The notes under the pieces were generated by a model. That model searched no databases. It saw only the letters and a list, made by a program, of their open reading frames with translations, and had not been told where the DNA came from. The position numbers were made by a program, and so were the translations under genes. 64,000 bases of DNA from Deltaproteobacteria bacterium IMCC39524 (GTDB taxonomy: Bacteria; Desulfobacterota; Desulfuromonadia; Desulfuromonadales; BM103). The stretch is taken from assembly GCA_029667085.1 (NCBI GenBank), contig JARUHJ010000001.1, positions 186,001-250,000 on the forward strand, in the 5' to 3' direction. Below, piece by piece: positions 18,079 to 26,382 of this stretch. The first letter of the stretch is position 1; every line of letters starts with the position of its first letter.

Positions 18079-18275
18079 TTTTTCCTCCACGTTCCCCTCG
18101 GGGAATCTGTACTGGTGTGTAAGCTTTGAACGCCCTAAAATGAAAAGCACGCAGCCGAAGTGGTCTGAGTGCTTTAATCCGTTTTGACACCTTGTCAATC
18201 TGGTGAGCGACAAAAAACACTTACACGAACTTACTAAATGCCGACAGCCTAGCACGTTAGAATTTTGAAATGCAA
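18079..18275 (-). promoter_or_regulatory. Promoter and long structured leader of the cold-shock gene
   Basis: On the minus strand, TTGCAT (18275-18270), an 18-base spacer and TAGGCT (18251-18246) form a promoter of the same style as that of the rimP operon. The leader of about 160 bases has a TTGACA/TGTCAA hairpin (18184-18198), an AAAGCAC/GTGCTTT hairpin (18144-18175) followed by a T-rich stretch, and a TTCCC/GGGAA hairpin (about 18095-18110) just before the ribosome-binding site. Long folded leaders are usual for cold-shock mRNAs. Confidence 0.6.
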
Positions 18276-18362
18276 GCCTTAAGTGTCTATTGATACAAAG
18301 ATTCTTGATGAAAAGATCTGTATCGCTGTCGACAACGTTGAAAACGGCAAATGAGGGACGTC

Positions 18363-18767
18363 TTACTTACAGCGCATGATCTTTTTGCCGGTTTCAAAAA
18401 GAACTTCTATTTTACGCAGCCCGACAATACGCTGATTAAGGCCCAGGCCGAACTGGGGGTGATTGATCAGTGCCCCGACTTTGTAGGCAGAATCCATAGA
18501 GTAGGTGCTTGCCTGCTCACTGTTCATGTTTGGACTCAACTCGGCCCATTCTTTCTGCTCTGCGACTTTTGGGTCAACGGTTCGCCGCACTGCAGGCTTC
18601 TTGGGTGCTGTTGGTGGCCGATACTTATGTTGTCCGCTACAAGTGTTGCACTGAACCTTGGCAGGAACGTCATCTTTCATGGCGACAACGATGTGGTTGG
18701 TGTTTTTACGGCATTTTGTACAGCGAGCTTCAATCGGATCGCCAGGGGTAAGTTCTGAAATTTCCAT
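18363..18767 (-). CDS. Zinc-ribbon protein with UvrD/CarD-like SH3 tail
   Basis: A 134-residue protein. Near the N-terminus are two CxxC pairs ([10 protein letters not shown] and [10 protein letters not shown]) that should bind one zinc. A lysine/proline-rich linker follows. The last 40 residues ([20 protein letters not shown].., ending [16 protein letters not shown]) resemble the short beta-barrel at the end of UvrD helicases and in CarD, which contacts RNA polymerase. TAGGAG lies just before the ATG at 18767. The combination suggests a nucleic-acid or RNA-polymerase-associated role, but no function is known to me. A dyad ATTCCGG/CCGGAAT (18800-18821) lies in its leader; nothing else is seen up to 19021. 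Confidence 0.8.
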   Translation of the reverse strand: MEISELTPGDPIEARCTKCRKNTNHIVVAMKDDVPAKVQCNTCSGQHKYRPPTAPKKPAVRRTVDPKVAEQKEWAELSPNMNSEQASTYSMDSAYKVGALINHPQFGLGLNQRIVGLRKIEVLFETGKKIMRCK

Positions 18768-19021
18768 ATTTATTCTCCTAGCCAGGGTGCAGCCGATAAA
18801 TTCCGGGGAGATCACCGGAATCTATGGGGCAGATTTGACATTTTGCGTGCCTGAGATTGGTGGCACGGTAATCGATTCTCTTCTTGCCGTAACGTCATCT
18901 CCGTACGGGGAGAAGGGTGGTATCTGAGGGCGTTTTTCAAGAGTTAAACAATAATTATACATAGTTTTCTTAACAAAAGATACTGATCAATCCTGATGCG
19001 TCCCAGGAAAGAGCCGCGGCT

Positions 19022-20281
19022 TTAGCGTTGACTTTGTCGTTGCTTGCCTCCGCCGCTTCTGTTGCCAGCTGCAGACCTGGTTTTGTTTCCCTGAGGTCTG
19101 TTCTGTTGTCCGGTTCGTTTCGGGCGTTGCGAAGGTTGAACCGTACGTTTAGGCGCGGGTACGTTGTAATCGAAGCCATCCACACGGCGCTGCTCCAGTT
19201 GACTGCCGAGAGCTCGTTCAATTGTTCTGACCATCAAACCGTCTTCATGGCAGACCATGGTGAAAGCGTCGCCGCTTCTAGCTGCCCTGCCGGTACGGCC
19301 GATGCGATGAATATAGGCTTCTGCCGTATCTGGAATGTCGAAATTAATAACGTGGGAGACCTGTGAAACGTCTATACCACGTGCGGCAATATCTGTAGCG
19401 ACCAGGATCTGGAAACTTCCGTCGCGAAAACCGTCAAGGGCTGCCTGACGTCTGGATTGAGAAAGGTTGCCCTGCAAGGAGGCTGCACGATAGCCGCTCT
19501 TTGCCAACTTCTCGCCAAGCCTTTTTGCCCTGTGTTTGGTTCTGGTAAAGACCAGCACTGAATCTGTGCTCGTGTGTTCCAGAAGTTGTAATAACAGGTC
19601 AGTTTTAAGATGCTGAGGTACGGGATAAAGAGCGTGACTCACGGTCACCGGGGGGGCAATCGTGTCGACCTGGATTGTCTCGGGATTATTGAGTACCTCT
19701 TGTGCCAGGTGTCGAATCTCTTTAGGCATGGTTGCCGAGAAGAGCAGGGTCTGGCGTTGTGCAGGCAGACATTTGATGATACGACGGATGTCCGGCAGAA
19801 AACCCATATCGAACATGCGGTCCGCTTCATCAAGAACCAGTACGTCCACTTTGCTCAAGTCAATGGTCCCTTGCTTGATATGGTCGAGCAGGCGTCCCGG
19901 GCAGGCGACGACGATTTCAACGCCTCGCTTGAGTTTGGTTACCTGTGGATTCATGCCGACACCGCCATATACGGTGACGCTGCGTAGACCGCTCTCTTTG
20001 CCGAGCTGAATGATCGCTTCATTGATTTGTTCTGCCAGTTCCCTGGTCGGGGCGACGATCAATGCTCGCACGTGACCGCGCTTGCCTTTCATTAATTGAT
20101 GAAGGATCGGCAGCCCGAAGGCCGCTGTTTTTCCTGTGCCGGTCTGGGCGAGACCCATCACGTCACGGTGTTGCATGATCTTCGGGATTGATTGTGCCTG
20201 AATAGGGGTCGGTTCGGTAAAGCCTGCGGCTTCTACGCCAGCGGCAATCCTCGGGTTGAGATTAAAACTTTTGAAATCCAT
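19022..20281 (-). CDS. rhlE: DEAD-box ATP-dependent RNA helicase, RhlE type
   Basis: A 419-residue helicase with all core motifs: Q motif (FTEPTPIQAQSIP), I (AQTGTGKT), Ia (APTRELAEQ), II (DEAD in LVLDEADRMFDMGF), III (SAT), and VI (HRIGRTGRAARSG). The C-terminal 50 residues are basic and rich in Q, R, N and G, as in RhlE proteins. These enzymes unwind short RNA duplexes in ribosome assembly and mRNA turnover, often under cold stress; the cold-shock gene is nearby on the same strand. A leader of about 180 bases containing a perfect terminator hairpin precedes the start. Confidence 0.95.
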   Translation of the reverse strand: MDFKSFNLNPRIAAGVEAAGFTEPTPIQAQSIPKIMQHRDVMGLAQTGTGKTAAFGLPILHQLMKGKRGHVRALIVAPTRELAEQINEAIIQLGKESGLRSVTVYGGVGMNPQVTKLKRGVEIVVACPGRLLDHIKQGTIDLSKVDVLVLDEADRMFDMGFLPDIRRIIKCLPAQRQTLLFSATMPKEIRHLAQEVLNNPETIQVDTIAPPVTVSHALYPVPQHLKTDLLLQLLEHTSTDSVLVFTRTKHRAKRLGEKLAKSGYRAASLQGNLSQSRRQAALDGFRDGSFQILVATDIAARGIDVSQVSHVINFDIPDTAEAYIHRIGRTGRAARSGDAFTMVCHEDGLMVRTIERALGSQLEQRRVDGFDYNVPAPKRTVQPSQRPKRTGQQNRPQGNKTRSAAGNRSGGGKQRQSQR

Positions 20282-20364
20282 GTTTTCTTCTTTATTATAA
20301 GCCGGTCCGAATTAGTTGTTATGACTGTAACGAGTGAATTGACATCACGGACAGGCTTCAGAAT

Positions 20365-20464
20365 AAAAAAAGCTCCGGAATATTCCGGAGCCTTGAAGAA
20401 CGTCTTTTCAATCTGGGAACAGTGTTGATCAGTCTCGGCACAAAGCCCTCATTGCTGATCAACA
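20365..20464 (-). ncRNA. Candidate small RNA or attenuated leader upstream of rhlE
   Basis: A transcript starting near 20464 would open with the hairpin GTTGATCAG/CTGATCAAC (20463-20455 with 20432-20424). It would end at a perfect 20-bp palindrome, GCTCCGGAATATTCCGGAGC (20391-20372), followed by seven T residues. This gives an RNA of about 100 nt with its own promoter and intrinsic terminator. If the terminator is read through, the same RNA is the 5' leader of rhlE. Confidence 0.55.
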
Positions 20465-20470
20465 GAGCAC

Positions 20471-20500
20471 ATAGTATCAGGCGGCAGGTGTAAAAGTCAA
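20471..20500 (-). promoter_or_regulatory. Promoter upstream of rhlE leader
   Basis: On the minus strand TTGACT (20500-20495), an 18-base spacer and TACTAT (20476-20471) form a good sigma-70 promoter, preceded on the -10 side by TGA. Predicted start near 20464. The rest of 20501-20614, between it and the racemase stop, shows nothing recognisable. Confidence 0.65.
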
Positions 20501-20614
20501 GGGAAGGGTTGAATGGGCTCTTCGCGGTCACTTTATTCATGGCCTGGAATTGACGCCTATGCCATCGATTAGATGCTCGCGATTAATACGCAAAACGATG
20601 TCTCCGAATTATTC

Positions 20615-21307
20615 TCATGCGATCGCTTGTTCAACTGCTTTCTTCGCATGGATGGCGGTCGTATCATAGAGTTTGACATGGGTATCGCTCTGCTTGACCA
20701 GCATGCCTATCTCAGTGCATCCGAGAATAATCGCTTCTGCGCCGTCTTTGGCCAGCGCCTCAATAATCCTGAGATACTCATTTTTGGAGGCTTCAGACGT
20801 TTTGCCAGCACAGAGTTCCTGATAGATGACATTGTGGACTATTCCTCTGTCTCTCTTCGAGGGCGTAACAATGTCCAACTCGAAATTTCGTTTCAGCCGG
20901 CCCCGATAGAAATCTTCTTCCATGGTGAAAGCTGTCCCGAGAAGACCAACTGTCCTGATGCCTTCAGCAATAAGCGTCTCTGCTGTTGCATCAGCAATAT
21001 GCAGTAAAGGTATCTGTACGGCTGCTTCGATCTGGTCTGCCAGTTTGTGCATTGTGTTGGTGCAGATCAAAAGAAAGTCGGCCCCTGCAGCCTCAACCTT
21101 CAAGGCTGCGTCAACGAGGATCTCAGCAGCACCTTGCCAGTCACCCTTGCGCTGAAGCTTCTCAAGAGAGTCGAAGTCGACACTGTAAAGAACAATCTGA
21201 GCGGAATGTAATCCTCCCAGTTCTTTTGCTATTCGTCTGTTTATGCTTCGATAGTACTCAGTGGTGCTTTCCCAGCTCATGCCGCCTAAAAGGCCGATCG
21301 TTTTCAT
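20615..21307 (-). CDS. Aspartate/glutamate racemase family protein
   Basis: A 230-residue cytoplasmic enzyme of the Asp/Glu/hydantoin racemase family. It begins MKTIGLLGGMSWESTTEYY, the aspartate racemase signature. The two catalytic cysteines are in LLICTNTMHKL (about residue 80) and ILGCTEIGML (about residue 190). GAGGAAG lies directly before the ATG at 21307, so the longer upstream frame is not used. It probably converts L- to D-aspartate or a related amino acid; the exact substrate is not visible. It ends with no obvious partner genes, and a dispersed repeat lies upstream. Confidence 0.9.
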   Translation of the reverse strand: MKTIGLLGGMSWESTTEYYRSINRRIAKELGGLHSAQIVLYSVDFDSLEKLQRKGDWQGAAEILVDAALKVEAAGADFLLICTNTMHKLADQIEAAVQIPLLHIADATAETLIAEGIRTVGLLGTAFTMEEDFYRGRLKRNFELDIVTPSKRDRGIVHNVIYQELCAGKTSEASKNEYLRIIEALAKDGAEAIILGCTEIGMLVKQSDTHVKLYDTTAIHAKKAVEQAIA

Positions 21308-21419
21308 ATCTTCCTCACTTGCAGCCATTTCAATGATTGTCCGACCGGCTTTTAGAGATTTGTGGCAAAAGAATTCAAACCTATAACCCAAACAAAGGCA
21401 AGGCAAACTCAAACTATTT

Positions 21420-21522
21420 TTAACGTAAAGGCGCGAAGACGCAGAGCTTAGTTGTCAGAATTGAATCATTTTTCAAAAATGTAAGAGGTTCCCCTCTGCG
21501 ATCTTTGTGACTCTGCGTTAAC
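21420..21522. repeat. Dispersed GCGCAAAGACG-type inverted repeat, copy 2
   Basis: The left arm (21420-21446, TTAACGTAAAGGCGCGAAGA..) and right arm (21493-21522, ..CTTTGTGACTCTGCGTTAA) are imperfect complements. Outside the arms are CTATAACCCAAAC (about 21381) and GGGTCATAG (about 21531). CTATAACCCAAAC is repeated beside copy 3 at about 50728, so the family may be longer than its arms. Confidence 0.65.
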
Positions 21523-21533
21523 TAATTTTTGGG

Positions 21534-21821
21534 TCATAGAAGCGAAAGAGTTTGTTTTAATAATCCATGGATAGCCCTGTAAGGTTGGGCAAGTCTGCCT
21601 GCTGACTTAATGTCAGTCAACAGCAGCCGGCTTGCTTCCATAGCTGTAATGAGCACGCGGCCTTTGGACCTGACAATGAAACTGTTGCCGTGTTTTATGA
21701 TGTGGTCGTGGCTATCACCAACAAGGGTTATCCAGCAACAGCCTTCACGACAGACAATCTTGGCCCCTTGTAACTCCTCCCCAAGGTCGAGCAGTTCCCG
21801 TTTATTCAGAAGCATTTCCAT
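21534..21821 (-). CDS. DUF2917 family protein
   Basis: A 95-residue protein. The central pattern GCCWITLVGDSHDHIIKHGNSF matches the DUF2917 signature (a tryptophan-containing W-I/V-T stretch, then D-H and G-x-S-F, resembling a small cupin-like barrel). No signal peptide is seen. The function of this family is unknown. A CGGAC-spaced GGAGA ribosome-binding site precedes the ATG at 21821. It is divergent from a MocR-type regulator 188 bases away, which suggests shared control. Confidence 0.78.
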   Translation of the reverse strand: MEMLLNKRELLDLGEELQGAKIVCREGCCWITLVGDSHDHIIKHGNSFIVRSKGRVLITAMEASRLLLTDIKSAGRLAQPYRAIHGLLKQTLSLL

Positions 21822-21902
21822 GTCCGTCTCCTTTCATTATCCTATGAATAAATGTGATGGTTCATTAAAGCCTGTTTGTTTTTTTGATGCCAGATACAGT
21901 TC

Positions 21903-21970
21903 TTTACAATTGTGTCCAACACAGATAGTTATATTCTTAACTGTGCCCTGTAATGAGTATGGCAACTGTG
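21903..21970 (+). promoter_or_regulatory. Promoter and operator-like repeats before the MocR gene
   Basis: TTTACA (21903-21908), a 17-base spacer and TAGTTA (21926-21931) form a promoter. AACTGTG occurs as a direct repeat at 21939-21945 and 21964-21970, and ACACAGATAGTT (about 21920) is an inverted relative of it. MocR/PdxR regulators typically bind direct repeats next to their own gene, so these are likely operator sites. Confidence 0.45.
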
Positions 21971-22009
21971 TCTGTTGGAATTGGCAATACCTTGGTAGAA
22001 AGAAGATAG

Positions 22010-23485
22010 ATGGATGGTAATATGATTGAAACGGGTATTCAACTTGACGAAAAACTTCCTCTTTACGAGAAAGTTGCAGGTAAAATCAGTTTTCTGATAG
22101 AGCAGGGGACTTTACGGCCGGGCGACAAGGTTCCATCTATCAGGAATCTGAGCAAGCAGATGCATGTGAGTATCAACACGGTCAAGGAAGCCTACAGCCT
22201 GTTGGAAGACCGTCGTCTGCTTGAGGCCCGTCCGCAGTCAGGATATTACGTTCGGGCGCGTCTGCCGGAGCTTCCGGCCGAACCGGTGGTTGATCGACCG
22301 ACCATCAACCCAGCCGAAGTAAGCCTCTCTAAAATCTACCAGGAGGTGATGACGGATTATAATGATCAGACTCTCCTGCAGCTTGGTATCGCAACCCCTA
22401 ACCTTGACCTGCTTCCCGTTGAAAAACTCAACCGAATGCTGGCACGTGAGACACGTCGATTTGCGAATCAGGCCGTTTCTTACGAGTTCCCCCCGGGTAA
22501 TTTGCGATTGCGCAAACAGATCGCTCAACGACTGTTGCTTTCTGGTTGCACACTTGGACCCGATCAGATCGTGATCACCTCTGGCTGTGTCGAAGCGGTT
22601 GTCCTGTCGCTGCGCACACTCTGCAAACCGGGAGACACCGTAGCGATTGAGACCCCTGTTTATTTTAATTTTCTGCAGATGATTGAAGATCTTGGGCTGA
22701 AAGCTCTGGAAATACCTGCTTCACCACGAGGCGGGATCAGCCTGGAAGCTCTTGGGTATGCCCTTGATCGAAATTCCGGAGAGGTTAAGGCTTGTATTGT
22801 TCTCTCCAATTTCAATAACCCTCTGGGCAGCAGTATGTCTGACGAAGACAAGCTGCGCCTGGTTCAAATGCTTGAAAGCTACCAGATCCCATTGATTGAG
22901 GACGATATTTACGGTGACCTGTCATACAGTGACGAACGACCCTCTGTTGCCAAGTCTTTTGATAAAACCGGCAATGTGCTTCTTTGTTCGTCTTTCAGCA
23001 AAACGGTTGCGCCTGGTTACCGGGTTGGCTGGATTGCAGCGGGCCGCTACCAGAAGCAGATCGAACGTGGGAAAATGCTCGGCAGTGTCGCTTGTGCAAG
23101 CCCGCCGCAGTTGGCTATTGCAGAATTTCTTGCCAACGGCGGCTATGATCACCATCTGCGATCGATTCGCAGGGCTTATGCCAAACAATCTGCCCAGATG
23201 GGAGACGCCATAGGCCGCTCTTTCCCGGCAGGCACGCGTGTTTCACGTCCTCAAGGTGGTTTTGTGCTCTGGGTGGAGATGCCGGAAAAGGTTGATTCAA
23301 TCCTGCTTTATAAAAAAGCCAAGGGATATGGCATTGCCATCGCTCCTGGCTCGATCTTCTCCGTCGACGGCAAGTATCGCAACTGTATTCGTTTGAACGC
23401 GGCAACCTGGTCTCCGGCCGTCAAAGTAGCCATAGACAGGCTCGGGCAGCTTGCCGATGAGCAGCTCAAACCAACCGCTAGGTGA
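22010..23485 (+). CDS. MocR/PdxR-family transcriptional regulator (GntR helix-turn-helix plus aminotransferase domain)
   Basis: A 491-residue regulator. Residues about 15-85 are a GntR-type winged helix (LRPGDKVPSIRNLSKQMHVS). Residues about 120-485 form a fold-type I aminotransferase domain with the PLP lysine in SSFSKTVAPGYRVGW (about residue 330) and NFNNPLGSSMS. Such proteins sense PLP or an amino-acid-PLP adduct and control nearby genes. The downstream EamA transporter begins four bases after its stop, so export of an amino acid or vitamin may be the controlled function. The start at 22010 is followed by a second in-frame ATG at 22022; the first was used. Confidence 0.93.
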   Translation: MDGNMIETGIQLDEKLPLYEKVAGKISFLIEQGTLRPGDKVPSIRNLSKQMHVSINTVKEAYSLLEDRRLLEARPQSGYYVRARLPELPAEPVVDRPTINPAEVSLSKIYQEVMTDYNDQTLLQLGIATPNLDLLPVEKLNRMLARETRRFANQAVSYEFPPGNLRLRKQIAQRLLLSGCTLGPDQIVITSGCVEAVVLSLRTLCKPGDTVAIETPVYFNFLQMIEDLGLKALEIPASPRGGISLEALGYALDRNSGEVKACIVLSNFNNPLGSSMSDEDKLRLVQMLESYQIPLIEDDIYGDLSYSDERPSVAKSFDKTGNVLLCSSFSKTVAPGYRVGWIAAGRYQKQIERGKMLGSVACASPPQLAIAEFLANGGYDHHLRSIRRAYAKQSAQMGDAIGRSFPAGTRVSRPQGGFVLWVEMPEKVDSILLYKKAKGYGIAIAPGSIFSVDGKYRNCIRLNAATWSPAVKVAIDRLGQLADEQLKPTAR

Positions 23486-23488
23486 GCA

Positions 23489-24412
23489 ATGGCAAATTTT
23501 CTTTTTTATACCATCACGGTGCTGATATGGGGTTCCACCTGGTTGGGAATCAAGTTTCAACTTGGCAACGTTGAGCCGGCGCTCTCGGTTGCCTATCGTT
23601 TTGCTCTGGCCGCTTTGATTCTTTTTGTCTGGTGCCTGGCTCGCCGTTTGCCAATGCAGTTCTCGCGCGCCGATCATCTTTATATTGCCATGCAGGGAGC
23701 TTTTCTCTTTGCGTTCAACTACCTGCTTTTTTACCTGGCTGAATTGCATATTACCAGTGGCTTGGCAGCGGTTGTGTTCTCAACGATCGTGGTCATGAAT
23801 CTGCTGAATGGCAGAATTTTCCTGGGAACGCCGATCGAGCTGAAAGTCCTCTTCGGCGGAGCGATGGGAATGCTTGGATTGATTCTGCTTTTCTGGTCAG
23901 AGCTGGCGGAAGTCAACGTCTCAGGACCTGTTATGCTCGGCCTGTTACTCAGCTTTGCAGCAACCTACCTGGCTTCTTTGGGGAACATCCTCTCTGCAAG
24001 AAACCAGCACCGTAAACTGCCAGTCGTACAGACCAACGCCTTCGGTATGGCCTACGGATCGTTCTGTATGGTTCTGGTTGTGGTCTTCACCGGGGCACCG
24101 ATAACGATTGATCTCTCTGCACCGTATCTGCTTTCTCTGGTTTACCTGGCTCTGTTTGGCTCGGTGATTGCCTTTGGTTGCTATCTGACCCTGGTCGGCA
24201 GGATTGGGCCGGGACGTGCTGCATACGTCACGCTGCTCTTTCCGGTTGTTGCACTGATGCTTTCAACAATTTGGGAAGATTACCATTGGACCTTATCAGG
24301 TTTGAGCGGAATACTCCTTATCCTCTGCGGCAATTACCTGGTCCTGGCAAAGCAACGAATTCGGCCTCTAGAAAGTTATCAACGACCCGGCAATGTCTCT
24401 TTAAGGTCTTGA
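23489..24412 (+). CDS. EamA (drug/metabolite transporter) family permease
   Basis: A 307-residue inner-membrane protein with about ten hydrophobic helices arranged as two EamA repeats. The N-terminus ITVLIWGSTWLGIKFQLG and the second-repeat SFAATYLASLGNILSARNQ are typical. The family exports amino acids and other small metabolites. It is almost certainly co-transcribed with the MocR regulator (gap of three bases). It is convergent with the DUF3187 gene; the 85 bases between them hold no clear terminator. The substrate is not known. Confidence 0.92.
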   Translation: MANFLFYTITVLIWGSTWLGIKFQLGNVEPALSVAYRFALAALILFVWCLARRLPMQFSRADHLYIAMQGAFLFAFNYLLFYLAELHITSGLAAVVFSTIVVMNLLNGRIFLGTPIELKVLFGGAMGMLGLILLFWSELAEVNVSGPVMLGLLLSFAATYLASLGNILSARNQHRKLPVVQTNAFGMAYGSFCMVLVVVFTGAPITIDLSAPYLLSLVYLALFGSVIAFGCYLTLVGRIGPGRAAYVTLLFPVVALMLSTIWEDYHWTLSGLSGILLILCGNYLVLAKQRIRPLESYQRPGNVSLRS

Positions 24413-24497
24413 CTCGAGTGAGAGAAGCGAACGGCTGCAAAAATATGTTGACGATCGGAACGAAGCAAGTTGCGGAGAATAAGATCCCCTTTTTTGA

Positions 24498-25487
24498 TTA
24501 AAACTTGTGCGCAAGGTTCAGATGAACTGTGACGTCCGGTGAGGCGTTGACGTTCAGGTCTTCGCCGACCCCTATATCGAGGAGGGTCTTTTCACCCAAG
24601 GCAAGAGTGCCGCCCATGGTCAGCATAACGGCCGGATCACCCAGCTCCGTGAGGTTATTGTCATAGAGAGCTGTATGACTGTCAAGCTGGAGTTTGAGGG
24701 CCAACCACTTGAGTGGGGCCCAGCCGGCCCCGATCCAGCCATTGGCTGCATAGTCTTCGACATCATCCTCCAGGACCTCGCCATCGCCCAGCCAGCTGAC
24801 ACCAAAACCTCCCCAGAGGGCGCCTTGCCCTTTGCCCAGAGGAAAGTCGCGTTGCGCAGACAGGGCCAGGGAGATATCCCAGGCTTCGCTGCCGGTCAAC
24901 TTGTCTGCATCACCGGTTGGTGCCTTGAGCTGGGTTCGCAGGGTGTATGCCGACTGCTCGGTGGTCTTGATTTGCCAGGCAAGCTGCAGGCGTAAATCAC
25001 CGAAACCATTGGTTTCGTCCTCCAGTTCCAGATATTCCTTACCTTCCCGTGAATAAAGGTAATTCAGTTGGTCGTCTTGCAGATCATCCCGATCACCGTT
25101 GGGAAGACCGAAGAAGTTATGCCAATCACTGATAAAGCTATCCATAAAGCCTTTCGAGTGCCAGGCCCAGGGCAGGTCGATCCCCAGCTGAAGAGTGTCA
25201 CTGAGACCATAGCGCAGGCCGAGGGTTGCAATATAGGATTCACCGTCGAGTATGATGTCCTGGTTGTTGCGCGTGCTCACGGTCGCATTGCTAGCCATGT
25301 CGAAGCTGGTGTTCACAGAGGTTGCGCCGGCGGGCAGCACGTAAGGCGTTTCAGCGATTGGCAGGCCGTGGACCAGGGCTGTCGGTGAGAAATTACGGAC
25401 CTGGAACGGAGTGATCTCAAGGCTCCATGCCGGAAGTGTCGCGCTTGCTGTGACAAGGATCGAGCAGACCAGAATACGTAGAGACAA
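24498..25487 (-). CDS. DUF3187 family outer-membrane protein at the end of the gsp operon
   Basis: A 329-residue secreted protein. A signal peptide (about 1-22) ends at PAWS before LEITPFQ. The rest alternates short hydrophobic strands and charged turns, ends in VTVHLNLAHKF with a terminal phenylalanine, and so looks like an outer-membrane beta barrel. I recognise it as DUF3187 (N-terminal PFQVRNFSP, later DLQLGIDLPW). It starts one base after gspN ends, so it is the last gene of the type II secretion operon. Its role there is unknown. Confidence 0.75.
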   Translation of the reverse strand: MSLRILVCSILVTASATLPAWSLEITPFQVRNFSPTALVHGLPIAETPYVLPAGATSVNTSFDMASNATVSTRNNQDIILDGESYIATLGLRYGLSDTLQLGIDLPWAWHSKGFMDSFISDWHNFFGLPNGDRDDLQDDQLNYLYSREGKEYLELEDETNGFGDLRLQLAWQIKTTEQSAYTLRTQLKAPTGDADKLTGSEAWDISLALSAQRDFPLGKGQGALWGGFGVSWLGDGEVLEDDVEDYAANGWIGAGWAPLKWLALKLQLDSHTALYDNNLTELGDPAVMLTMGGTLALGEKTLLDIGVGEDLNVNASPDVTVHLNLAHKF

Positions 25488-25488
25488 A

Positions 25489-26382
25489 TCAACCTCCGGT
25501 TTTCAGGATAGGTTTGGCCAGGGTGCCACTCACTTTTAAAGAATAAAAACCCTCTGGCCCTTGTTTGCCAGCGAGTTCGAGCAACGAGGCGATGGCAGGA
25601 TCTGCGTTGGGCCCAGGCCGAACCTGCAGCTCAAGCTTGATGCGACTGGTCGCTGAGGTGCGACCGATGAGCAGGGTGCCGTCACCCTTGACGTCGAGAT
25701 CGCCGCCCCTGGAAGAAAGAGTATTGATTTTCATGGCTCGTCCCTGGCCATCAACCTCCAGGGTTGTTTCGCCAAAGGCGATACCCGGACTGTCCGCTTT
25801 GAAAAAATCCAGGCCACTGATTCGAACATCGCTCAACTGCAGGGAGATGGCTGTTTTCGTCTCCGGATCAAGACGTGTCGCTGCCTCAAGGTTTGCCTGA
25901 TTAAGGGTTCCTGTAATGTTCATGGCCATCGGCTTCTGCAAGGGCAGTTCGAAGCGCAGGCCCGTCGCCGTGGCGCTGATTAGCCCACTTTTCAGGATCT
26001 CCCCGGTCAGGGTGCCATTCATGAGCTCGCCCTGTAAATGCACTCCTGGGTTGCTGGATAACAATTTCGACCAGAGTGGCGAAAGACTCAACTGCTCAAT
26101 CTCCAGCGGACGGGGCAGGTGCGGCAGGTCAATCTTGACCTGGTCGGCATCAAGGCTCAACAACGGATAGAGAGAGACCTGGCGGATCTGCACCTCTGTG
26201 CCGGTCCTCGTCAATAGCTCCTGGGTGATCCGTTGCTTCAGGACATCTGCCGGGAAGAACAGATAAAAGCCTGTCAGCATGCCCAGCAAGAGCAGGCCGG
26301 CTCCTGTGATCAGGAAAAGGCTCGACCGTTGCCAGCTGCTAACGGGAGCTTTTGATTTGTGTGCTCCACCCGGAGAACTCAT
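25489..26382 (-). CDS. gspN: Type II secretion system protein GspN
   Basis: A 297-residue inner-membrane protein with one N-terminal helix (about 22-45) and a large periplasmic part rich in beta strands. Its pattern (FPADVLKQRITQELLTRTG near the start, later SLYPLLSLDADQVKIDLP) is that of the GspN/AsmA-like family. GspN occurs in only some type II systems and is dispensable in several. The start overlaps gspM by four bases (ATGA), and the DUF3187 gene follows directly. Confidence 0.82.
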   Translation of the reverse strand: MSSPGGAHKSKAPVSSWQRSSLFLITGAGLLLLGMLTGFYLFFPADVLKQRITQELLTRTGTEVQIRQVSLYPLLSLDADQVKIDLPHLPRPLEIEQLSLSPLWSKLLSSNPGVHLQGELMNGTLTGEILKSGLISATATGLRFELPLQKPMAMNITGTLNQANLEAATRLDPETKTAISLQLSDVRISGLDFFKADSPGIAFGETTLEVDGQGRAMKINTLSSRGGDLDVKGDGTLLIGRTSATSRIKLELQVRPGPNADPAIASLLELAGKQGPEGFYSLKVSGTLAKPILKTGG

